The translations under genes were made by a program, and so were the position numbers. From assembly GCA_905221605.1 (NCBI GenBank), contig CAJNDS010000643.1, positions 1 through 64,000 on the forward strand: 64,000 nucleotides of DNA, written 5' to 3'. Source of the stretch: Symbiodinium natans. Taxonomy: Eukaryota > Sar > Dinophyceae > Suessiales > Symbiodiniaceae. Below are positions 19,590 through 28,802 of this stretch, one piece after another (positions within the stretch are counted from its first letter, which is position 1; each line of letters opens with the position of its first letter). A model generated the notes under the pieces. It did no database searches and was not told where the DNA came from. It saw only the letters and a program-made list of their open reading frames with translations.

Positions 19590-19665
19590 AAGGGTTTAGG
19601 GTTTAGGGTTTGGGGTTTGGGGTTAGGGTTTAGGGTTTAGGGTTCAGGGTTTAGGGTTTAGGAGT
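19590..19665 (+). repeat. Degenerate telomeric array
   Basis: TTTAGGG units with TTTGGGG and TTCAGGG variants, in plus orientation again. Confidence 0.85.
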
Positions 19666-20450
19666 TCAGGGTGGCATTTCCCAGAGAGGAAGATGCTCAA
19701 GATGCTCATTTCCCACATCTCTGGCGTGCAAAACAATCCCGAGAAAAAGCAGCTGCCCCTCTGTCGCATTCTCTTGAGAAAACCCCCAAAGATCGAGATG
19801 ATAAGAAGGCGGAAAAGGGCCCCCGGAAAGCTGCGAGGATTTCTCTGCGATTCGCGGGTCTCCCCGAGATCCCGAACTCCACCCTAAACCCGACTAGCCC
19901 CTACAAGGCCTCCAAACATCTCCAAACCCTACAAAAGCCCCAAAAACTCCAACATCGCCTCACAGCTCCAAAGGTCGGTGATCGACTGCTCGCCGTTCAT
20001 CCGCTCCACCCAGTCCCGGGCGTACTCCTGCGCCTCTGGAGAGGGCCCTGGAAGCCCCGAAGGTCCCTAGCTCCGGAGCCCTCCCAAACGACCTGGAAAA
20101 GGGAAAGCAGGCCTTGAGAAAGCTCTCGCTCGAGCGGCGGAGGGTGTCGGCGAAACGGCTCACCTGGGTTTCTAGACGCGTCCGAACTGGGAATTGTGCA
20201 ACCCGGGAAGTAATGGAACAACTGCATGCAAGAAGTCAGTTTCTGGACCATTGATCAAAGTAGTACTTGGTGATATAACTATTCAGTAGCACTCAGTAAT
20301 CTTCTACCGGCTTGTGCCCGTCTGTACCGGTTGGTACCGGTTTGTAAACACTTGGATAACTATACTATACCGTACTATATCATATCAGACAAGACCATGC
20401 TACATTATGTTGGATCTGATATGACGCTACGGAATGTTACGTCTGATATC
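19666..20450. other. No gene seen
   Basis: GC-moderate sequence without a convincing coding frame. 20306-20345 contains repeated ACCGGTTGGTACCGGTT-type dyads. Confidence 0.5.
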
Positions 20451-20451
20451 A

Positions 20452-20496
<45 letters not shown>

Positions 20497-20564
20497 GTGT
20501 ATATGTATATGTATATGTCTATGTATATACATATATATATATATGCATATATATATATATATAT
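20451..20564 (+). repeat. TATATG / TA microsatellite
   Basis: A hexanucleotide run of TATATG passes into alternating TA. It is followed by GGTACC and a run of C, then AGTTATCCACAC. Confidence 0.95.
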
Positions 20565-20825
20565 GGTACCCCCCCCCCAGTTATCCACACCTTTTCTGCT
20601 TGTTTTGTGTTTTTCTTGTTCTGGCACTGCGTATTTCTTTTTTTCGTTCGTAATTTGTTTTCTTTGCCCCAGCGTGTTGATTATATTTTCCTTCTTCCTT
20701 TATTTATATCTGGTTGATTATCTGTATGTTTATACTACACCTCTAGAGACGTTTCTAGAGTGCATAGTGTACTTAAATTTCAAGGCCTCAATGGTCAAGC
20801 ACGATGAGGGACAAGGAGTATTGAA

Positions 20826-21447
20826 GTTCAATGCTCCGGATTGAAGTTCAATACTCCGGGATTCAAGATTCAAGATTCAAGGTTCCAGGGAAAAGTTTCC
20901 CCGGGATCTTGAATCCAGGGTCCCGAGTATTGAAGTTCAATACCCCGGATTGAACTTCAATACTTCTGGACCCTGGATTCAAGATCCCGGGGAAACTTTT
21001 CCCTGGAACCTTGAATCTTGAATCTAGAATCCCGGAGTATTGAAGTTCAATGCTCCGGAATGAAGTTCAATACTCCGGGATTCAAGATTCAAGATTCAAG
21101 GTTCCAGGGAATAGTTTCCCCGGGATCTTGAATCCAGGGTCCCGAAGTGTTGGATCTTGAATCCAGGGTCCCGAAGTATTGAAGTTCAATCCGGGGTATT
21201 GAACTTCAATACTTCGGGACCCTGGATTCGGGTATTGAACTTCAATACTTCGGGACCCTGGATTCAAGATCCCGGAGAAACTTTTCCCTGGGACCTTGAA
21301 TCCTGAATCTTGAATCCCGGAGTATTGAAGTTCAATGCTCCGGATTGAACTTCAATACTCCGGGATTCATGATTCAGGATTCAAGGTTCCAGGGAAAAGT
21401 TTCCCCGGGATCTTGAATCCAGGGTCCCGAGTTTTGAAGTTCAATCC
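20826..21447. repeat. Array of alternating inverted repeats (cruciform-prone)
   Basis: A roughly 80-base module (…GATTCAAGGTTCCAGGG…CCCGGGATCTTGAATCC…) occurs in forward orientation near 20859, 21080 and 21362. It occurs as reverse complement near 20951 and 21200. The junctions are the self-complementary GTATTGAAGTTCAATAC. Adjacent arms pair almost perfectly over about 78 bases. Confidence 0.9.
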
Positions 21448-22960
21448 AAAGCCTTAGGGCTCCCCGGAGACTATCTCTAATACCCTGACGGGGTTAGCTC
21501 TATAGGGTTTGGCCCTATAGGGTCTAAGCTTTAAGCATTACCCGGCCCGAAACCCTTGAGGGTCAGAACCCTAAAAACCCTTGAGGGCTCTAAAGATTAG
21601 AAGGCTGTAGCCCTAGAGGTGCTGAAACCATAGTCAGAGTATTTAAATGGGCCGGGCCGTTTCCCAAAATAACTATTTTGTTTCAAAATTTCAAGGATTT
21701 GAAGGAATGTACGGATTTTAAAAATTCAAAGGGCCGGGCATTTCCCAAAATAATTGGTTTTTTTCAAAATTTTACGGATTTTAAAGTATCTAAGTGGCCT
21801 TTTACATTCCTTAACATCCTTAAACAGTTGAAAGCCAGAGTATTTTAAGGAGTTTACAGGGTTTTCAAGAATTGAAGGGTCTTAGTAAATTCTTTAAAAA
21901 CTTTGAAGCTTTAACAGGGGAAACAGAACCATCAAATAGTACGTAAAGGTGAGTCGTACACAGGGTTATAAGGTTCTAATCCTAGAGGTAATGCCTCAAC
22001 CTTAAACCATAACATGTGAACCCTATAGGCCTATAGGGTACATAGGGTTTAAACCCTATCGGGCTAACCCCGTGAGGGCTTTAGAGATGAACTTTTTGGG
22101 ATTTAAAGGTTTACAAAACTAAGTTCTGGGCATGTATACCTTCAGAGCCTATAGGGCTACAACCTTTGAGGCTTTTAGAGCCCCATCGGCTTTCAGGGTT
22201 CTGACCCAAAAGGGCTTGGGATTTAGATTCAAATGCCTAAGCCGTAAGCCCTTACGGTTTATCTCCATGGGCTTATAAACCTTTAAGACCCCTAAACTTT
22301 TGAACCCGATACATGGTGTGGGTACTTATTCTGCTTATTCTTTGCATTTCCACCAAGCCCTATAAACAGAGGCAAAACCATGTGGGATTTTAGGTTTAGG
22401 GAATTAAGCCTCAAGCCTGATAGGGTTTTTCAGGCTCTAATCCTATAGGCAATGCCTTAACCTAAAGCCCTAAACTGTTGAACCCTATAGGCCTATAGGG
22501 TTTAAACCCTATCCGGCTAACCCCGTGAGGGCTTTAGAGATACCTTGAAAAACCCTAAACCTTTAGACTTTATGGGATTTAAAGGTTTGAAAACCTAAGG
22601 TCTGGGCATGTATACCTTCAGCGCCTATGCGGTTAAAACTTTTCAGCCTGGTAGAGCCCTATAGGCTTTTAGGGTTCTGACCCTAAAGGGTGCAGGTTTA
22701 GATGCCTAAACCGTAAACCCTTGAGGTTTAAACTCTATGGGCTTAGGTTTAAATACCTAGATCTTAAAATCTTCAAACCTATTAACCGTATAGGATTAAA
22801 GGTTAAGGGTTTAGGTGTAATTGCTTAACCTTGAAACCCTATGGATCTAAAGGTTCAGGTTCAGGTTTAACCCTAAACCCTATCGGCTTGAAGCCCTAAA
22901 CCCTATGGGGTTTCAGTGCCTCTCTTTTTATAAGACTTAAACCTGAACCGATAGGGGTTT
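21448..22960. repeat. Degenerate CCCTATAGGG/TTTAAACCC-rich region with a diverged duplication
   Basis: No gene is seen. 21975-22205 and 22437-22685 are diverged copies sharing CCCTATAGGCCTATAGGG, GGCTAACCCCGTGAGGGC and GGGCATGTATACCTTCAG, about 462 bases apart. Similar words recur throughout. Confidence 0.8.
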
Positions 22961-24371
22961 AGAGATTTAGCCCTGAAAAAAAGCCTTTGCAAGAACCAGG
23001 GAGCGCAGCGGAGCGGAAGGGAGGGGAGGGGAGAAGGTCGCTGTGCCCTGTGTTTGGACAGATGGAGAGGACTCGACATCTCAAGGATTGCATGCATTTA
23101 CGTTATGTAGGGGATTGGGCTATTGGAGGAGAGGGGGGGGGAGTTCAGGGGTCACCGCGGCCCGTGAGCGATCTAATTGGCTCGCAACCACAAAAAGCGT
23201 GGAAAACCACAAAAAAGCGTGGATAACCCGGGGGGGGGTAGCATATATATATTTATATTTTTTTCTTCCATACTCAAGGGCGTGGCATCCAAGATCACCA
23301 CAGCGGCGACGTCCCTCGTGGTCCTTGCACTTCGCTGAAGGACTCAACTGGAGAAGAGTCAACTGCAGTGCCCCACACCCCTGAACCCTAAACCCTAAAC
23401 CCCAAACCCCAAACCCCATGTTCCCCCAAAAAAGAAAGCCTATCGACTCGACCAGAAATTGACCATAATCAAAAACCCAGGGTCAGGTCTCCCAGGTGAA
23501 GCCAAGGAGTCCAGAGACACATCTCGGCGACCCACCGGCCGTTGGCGACGGAGGTCTTTGTCCTACTAGGGTTTAAGGTTTAGGGTTTAGGGTTTAGGGT
23601 GTAGAGTTCAGATTTAGGGTTTAGGGTGCTGAAGAACCCCCACAAAATATTCTTCCTCATAAGGACAATATAGGGATTACTATTTTGCATGCTAAATAGT
23701 AGTGTCCCGTTCAGCTCGTAGACGAACTCGCCCTCTGCTACGAAGTAGGCCGCTTTGGCCAGCAAGCCGCATTCGAAGACCGTATCTGCTGGGGCAAAGG
23801 TCCTTGATATGCTACACTCCCCTTTAGAAGGTACCCTGAACTCTAAACCCTAAACCCTAAACCCTAAACCTCTTTGGAAGACTCCCTGAAAAACAGGTCA
23901 CCAAGAGGGGAAAGGACGACAACACTGCAGGCCATTGAGATGGCCCCAACTTGGGACGTTCCCCCTTGTACGAACGGCCCTTACTAGTGAATTATCGTAC
24001 CCCCCTAGTAAAATCCCTCTGAAGGACTGCTAGCACACGGGGAAACATCCCAAGCCCCAAAACGGTCCTGTGGGAGAGCTGGCTCGGGAGATTTCGGATG
24101 ACCTGCAAGGAATGCTGGTCCACGGCGCGGAGTTGCTTCATGACGTCCAGCTTACGGAGGCATCTCCGGTATCCTGAGACCGCGCTACATTTGGGGGTTT
24201 ACCAAAATACGGGACCCACATTGAAAATACCCACAAATAGTAGGATCCCCTATTCAAAAGGACCCCAATAAGGGCCCCCCTCAGTTCGGAAACCCCCCCC
24301 CCCCGGTTCTGCACAACTACAACTTGTAAGAATCCGGAAGGGAGGACTCTGAGCCGGGTGCATCCTGGTCT
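22961..24371. other. Repeat-rich stretch with short telomeric islands
   Basis: Telomere-like islands lie at 23385-23416 and 23836-23872 (CCCTAAA sense) and at 23568-23628 (TTTAGGG sense). At 23213-23260 GTGGATAACCC, a G run and an AT microsatellite mirror the reverse order at 20540-20600. No firm gene is seen. The minus strand near 24090-24170 could hold a further channel exon, but I cannot support it. Confidence 0.6.
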
Positions 24372-24449
24372 CTGAAGCTTTGCAGCTCCGCGTGCAGCTG
24401 CTTGGAAAGTAGGTCCAAGATGGGCACTTCCGTCTCCACCATCACCGAC
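24372..24449 (-). CDS. Cation channel gene, exon with end of C-linker (candidate)
   Basis: The acceptor reads GCCAG|GTCGG. The exon encodes VETEVPILDLLSKQLHAELQ, which fits the segment after the C-linker of EAG/HCN-type channels (…LLS..L..EL…). Phase agrees with the previous exon (two bases plus one). The 3' limit is uncertain; a GC donor after CTGCAAA is one option. Confidence 0.5.
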
Positions 24450-24584
24450 CTGGCTTGCTCAAGGGACCTGGAACACGACTTCCTGCAAGACAGGAAGGCC
24501 GGGAGGGGCTCTGTAAATAAGGATACAGGATTCCTCATCCCTCTTTTGCAGAAATCTCAAGCAGGTCCGAGCGGCTGGCGCAGC

Positions 24585-24637
24585 GTATAGGCGTATTCAA
24601 GATAGGCCGACACTCGCATCTTCAGATCTTCTCCAAC
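24585..24637 (-). CDS. Cation channel gene, C-linker exon
   Basis: Acceptor CCGAG|GTTGG; encodes VGEDLKMRVSAYLEYAY, the C-linker motif (…L..RV..YLEY…) of cyclic-nucleotide-type channels. The proposed donor is TATAC|GC, a non-canonical GC. The 53-base length leaves phase 2, which matches the next exon. Confidence 0.55.
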
Positions 24638-24776
24638 CTCGGGAGGGGCGAGGCGGGGGGGGGGCGGGGCTCCATGGAACATCAGGGTCGGGCCGCTCAG
24701 GAGTGAGTGAGTTGTGACATGCAGCTCGCAAGAAACACTGACAAGCTTGAGGTTGAGGGTTGAGCCCACCAAATGC

Positions 24777-24836
24777 CTGGTGTTGCTCCATGTACTTCCA
24801 CAGCTGCTGGAAGAGATCCTGCTTCCTCTCATTTGC
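24777..24836 (-). CDS. Cation channel gene, exon after S6
   Basis: Acceptor CACAG|GCAAATG and donor CACCAG|GC (non-canonical). Twenty codons, ANERKQDLFQQLWKYMEQHQ, give the helical linker that normally follows S6. Phase 0 at both ends is consistent with its neighbours. Confidence 0.6.
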
Positions 24837-24917
24837 CTGTGCTGACGGAAAGATGAAGGAAGGATGAAGGCCGGGAGTGATGCAAGCGTGTCACAACTTT
24901 CAGCTCCAAGTGGGCAC

Positions 24918-24996
24918 CTTGTTCAGGTTGGTGGCCATGCTGGTGACTGAAACCAGCAGTGTAGAGAGCACCAAGACAGCTGCAAACACGACGAAC
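24918..24996 (-). CDS. Cation channel gene, S6 exon
   Basis: Acceptor CTTAG|GTTCG and donor AACAAG|GT. The exon encodes one hydrophobic helix, FVVFAAVLVLSTLLVSVTSM, then ATNLNK. This is the S6 pore-lining segment expected directly after the pore loop of the preceding exon. The split codon (CG plus G) restores the frame across the 62-base intron at 24997-25058. Confidence 0.75.
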
Positions 24997-25026
24997 CTAA
25001 GCAATCGATAGCTTCACTTAGGTTCG
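24992..25026. repeat. Hairpin at the 3' splice site of the channel intron
   Basis: CGAACCTAAG (24992-25001) and CTTAGGTTCG (25017-25026) are perfect inverted repeats with a 15-base loop. The left arm spans the splice acceptor on the minus strand. Confidence 0.9.
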
Positions 25027-25058
25027 CGGCTGTTGGTCTAGATGCTCACGATAATCAC

Positions 25059-26083
25059 CGTGTCCAAGCACAGCCAAGAAACAAGGAGAACAGACGCTCC
25101 TGCGTGTTCACCGCCTCTATTTCTGAAGATCCCAAGCCTATCTGGCAGAAGGTCCAATGCAGTGCTGTTGCGTATCTATATGCCACGCTGGCTCCATCCA
25201 GGCCATTTGCCTGTACCCAGCTGCCATCCATCCCGAGGATCCCAATACCATACCATAAGCATGCCAAGACGTGGTGCATCAGACAGATTTGGCCCACTGT
25301 CAGGGCTATGATGGAACTCGCTCCAGCTTTGTCGGATAAGTGCCTATTGAACGATTGCAGCTTGCCGCGGAGGGATACCAGGCGGGAAAGTCGCAGGGCT
25401 ATTTGCATTGTCCAAAGGCCGCGCACTGCAGCATTCACCTCCTTCAGGGCCACCCGGCTAGCAAGGTTGTGGGACACATCCATGGCTGCAAGCAGCCAGT
25501 CTACAATGATGTTCGCAGCGTCAAAGGCGAACCATGTCTTCAAGTAGCCTGCTGCAAGTCCTGGCTGGGTACACACCAAGTGGCCACGGAAGTAATACCC
25601 CGTATTGAGGCACACAAGAATGTGGAAGTTCCAAACGACTTGCGCTGCCCACAACACGTTCCGCGCGACGTTGGCGAACGGTACTGCGCCATCAAACCTG
25701 GATGATTCTAGGTTAGCCAAGTTTCTTTTCGGAACTTCTACGTTTGGCGGTGCGTTTCTTCCCACAAGTGACTTTTCCTTTTTTGCAACAAAGATAAGGA
25801 ACACCCTCAGCGGAGGGAGGAGAAGGAGCTCCAGGCACACGACGCCCAGGCACAGCAGGTCCCACAAGAACCTCGTTCGTCCCATAGGTGACAACACCTC
25901 AGCCACAAGAGCGAAGCTTGCTTCGATGTGTCGGCGGAACCTCCGCAAGGCCCCAAGAATCCAATCTTCATGACCCTGAGACCTTACGGAACTCGTAAGC
26001 CCCTCACATCCTGAACCCGTTTTGAGTTGACCCAACCCCATCACGGGAGTCATACGGGGTTTATCTAGATCATGAAATCCCAA
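25059..26083 (-). CDS. Voltage-gated / cyclic-nucleotide-type cation channel, S1-pore exon
   Basis: Six-helix channel topology is readable. S1 is near FLWDLLCLGVVCLELLLLPP. S2 ends in NTGYYFRGHLV, followed by the EAG/HCN-family block LAAGYLKTWFAFDAANI (S3). S4 has spaced Arg (LRLSRLVSLRGK). S5 is QICLMHHVLACLWYGIGIL, and the pore helix is ALHWTFCQIGLGSSEIEA. The filter reads GLGS instead of GYG, so K selectivity is not assured. The protein sits in a membrane and would conduct cations. The ORF ends at an intron donor (ACACG|GTGATT), not at a true terminus. The first codon is TTG, and the probable 5' boundary is an AG|G acceptor near 25975, so the start is not defined. Confidence 0.8.
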
Positions 26084-26342
26084 AAGACACCATTGAGAGT
26101 CTTGTGCTCACGTCATGCGCGAACTCAACGAAATATTTCATGAGGGAACATCCGGAACGTAGCACATAAACACCCCCCAGAACGAGCCCCACTTGTGATA
26201 GGATACCACATGACACCACTGGAAATGACTCTTCTAGAAGAAGCTTCTTGCTGCTTTGTTTGGCGCCTTCCAGGTGCTTGGCTTCTCAGAGCCAGCCTCT
26301 CTCGAAGGCAAAGACCTGCGGGTGTGGATGGGAATAGGACCT

Positions 26343-26428
26343 AATAGTAATTTTAACAATAATAATGATAACAAAAATAGTAATAGCAATAGTAATAGCA
26401 GTAGTAATAATAATAATAATAATAGTAT
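26343..26428 (+). repeat. AAT/AGT trinucleotide microsatellite
   Basis: Runs of AAT, AGT and AGC triplets; located inside the presumed long intron of the channel gene. Confidence 0.9.
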
Positions 26429-28133
26429 AGGCCATATTATGGATGTTGAAGGCTTTCTGTCCCACAACCCCCCTCGCAGGTTGGGGGTTCTTGTTTATGA
26501 CAACCAGGCTGCGAGGGTTCCTGGACAGCAACCTTGTGGGCTGTGAGCTTTGGCAGCGGGAGCCGGTGCAAGCGTTAGCGGGACGCAGGACGCTGTGAAT
26601 TTTGAAATTGGCAGCGGATGGGGTCCAAGCTGTGGCGGTGGGACCTGAGACGCCGCGGGACGGAGCGCCCCGCACCGCCGAGGCAATGCCCCGCTCGCAT
26701 CCGCGGGGTCCAGCCCGTCCTGTACAGGCTGCATCCAGTAAAGCCACACGCCATCCACTGACGCTCGTGGCAGTGCACCGCCAAAGCTTGCACCCCAGAA
26801 GTTCCAGCTGTTCCGCCATGCGGGACAATGAGCTTTGCACCGAACGGTACGGAATGGGGACACCCCGGGACGCTTCGGGATGGGGACCCAGCGGGGCGCG
26901 TGCTTTGCAGCGGAACCATTCGCCGTATGCAGAGCCGGACCGTGCGGGGCTCAAGTCGTAGCAGGGCCGGGGAGGGGGGCGGTTTGGGGCGGGCCAAAAG
27001 GTGCGGACGCGTGCGGGGTGCGAGGTGGTGCCGGATGGGACCACGTAGGACGTGTGTCATATCATTGTTGGGGAAGGGCCGCTTCATGTGTCTACGGAAG
27101 AAGAGGACCGAAAATCCGCTTTTGCTTTGAGACAAGACAACACGGTGTCCACGCAGCGAGCTCCCCAAACATCGGCTACATGACTTTAACAACACCGTCG
27201 CACTCCTGAACTCAAGTTGGACATGCTCTTATAGCCGTTTCCGTGCGACCTTTGCGGCTTGAGGGTGTTCTGAGGCCAGAACATCACCCTCCAATCCCCC
27301 ACATTGCAAGGGCCTGTGAAGTTCAATGCAGCCCATTGACATGCTGTGGTTGAAGATGTTTAAGTTAAGTTTCGCACCCTTGAACGGTTCGTTGGTCGGC
27401 GGCGTCCTCTTTTGGGCAGCTCGGGAGCCGACCATACCTGCCACGGCTGGAAGACAAGCTTCTCCTCACGGTCCGAGTCCTGAGGCGGGAGGCATCAAGA
27501 GGTTCAGGGTATAGGGCAATGGGGTTAGGGGTTCAGGTCTCCGGTGTTGCAAGGGGGGACTTGAAGTGCCCTTCAATACCATCTCCAACTCTTGCAGCTC
27601 GACAGTCGCACTGACTTGCACACTACGCTGCGTACATCTGCGCACATCTGCGTACACTGTGTCCTTGTCTGAGTGTGAGGAGTTGCCGCCTGCCAGCCTT
27701 GGCACAAGGTGCAGGTTTCTGGCTTGGACACCTCTTGGAACAAGAGGAGAGTTGGGGCATGGCTTGGAACGCCCAGGGGCTGCTGTTGCATCTGATGGCC
27801 CACGGCCCGCGCATGGTCCTCCTCCTGGTCACAGGGCGATGGGGAATACGGAGGTCAGCATGGGTTTTTCCAGACCTTGTGCTGAAGGCAGAAGAAGTCC
27901 GACAGGTTGGCACTACGGCTGGCGTTGCTCCAATTGCTCGCCCTGGCAACAATAGCTGAGGGGGGGGGAGGGGGGGGGTCTTGGGTTGGCTTTGCAAGCG
28001 TGGACATGGGGGCTCATCAGGTCTTGCGCTGCAACAAAGCCTCTGAAAAAGAACCAACTGCAACCCAGAATCTGACTTCTTCCGGTCAGGGTGTGGCTGA
28101 CCCTCATACTTGGTCTCGATGTACATGGCGCAC
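26429..28133. other. Presumed intronic sequence, no firm exon
   Basis: It lies between the candidate first exon and the S1-pore exon. It is GC-rich with G runs (27960-27980). Several short open frames on both strands have no recognisable sense; one minus frame near 27560-27640 is weakly protein-like, but I cannot support it. Confidence 0.45.
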
Positions 28134-28437
28134 CGCTGCGCTCGCAAACTGACACTATGGAGGCTTCGCTCAGTGAGCGCGTCAAGCCACGATTGCCCTC
28201 ACTGGAGCTTCTGACTGCCGGCACGTGGACTTCATTCTGTCCCATACAAGTAAGGGCTAACTCGATAGACTCGTGGTGAGATTCCATCAGACTTGCCTTG
28301 TCAGTTGTAAAATCGTCAGGCAGGCCATGTGAGGAGATGCATGTGGATTTCAGCGAATCGATCTCAGCTTGATGGCACTGGCCCAGCTGTGTCAACAAAT
28401 CCCAGAAGTGTCCAGACTCATCACGTTGTCCCGCCAT
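28134..28437 (-). CDS. Candidate first exon of the cation channel gene
   Basis: A true ATG at 28435-28437 opens about 100 codons: MAGQRDESGHFWDLLTQLGQ, an acidic/helical segment (AEIDSLKSTC), and a Ser-rich end (LTRSLSEASIVSVCERSG). The possible donor is CAGCG|GTGCGC. N-terminal LL..L…H..EI..L segments are common in dinoflagellate channel proteins, and the strand and order fit the channel exons at 24372-26083. The link is inferred. A 10.8-kb retroelement lies 23 bases upstream of the ATG. Confidence 0.45.
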
Positions 28438-28460
28438 CGCTCGACTGTGGCCTTACAACT

Positions 28461-28637
28461 TTAGCGTTCACTCGCGCTTCGGACTCTACCTTTTCTGCCA
28501 CAGCTCAAGGGCCCTTCGAGAGGTAACAGCAACAGCAAACAGAATGTACAACATGCAAACTGCTGCTGCTCTCAGAACTACACATGAAAAAGGCACGCAC
28601 TCAAGCTATACATGCAAGAATCGAGGTGATATTCACA
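28461..28637 (-). repeat. 3' LTR
   Basis: 177 bp; same sequence as 39117-39293. It is preceded in element sense by AAGACGGG, a short purine tract that may serve as the polypurine primer. Its promoter, if active, would read into the channel exon at 28437. Confidence 0.95.
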
Positions 28638-28802
28638 CCCGTCTTACTTATTGATGCGTGCCTGGGGCTCATTCGAGGTTTTGGTTGAATTCTGAGTGTG
28701 ACTATACAGTGTCTATACAGATAGGCCTCTACCAGACTGCGATTCCTTGGCAACTGCTAGCTCACTATTCCTGACGGTGATGTCTGTACATCTTTGTTCC
28801 CG

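Noticed and set aside
24090-24170. Possible further channel exon (LDVMKQLRAVDQHSLQ)
   Set aside because: Protein-like, but no splice signals or family motif fixes it.
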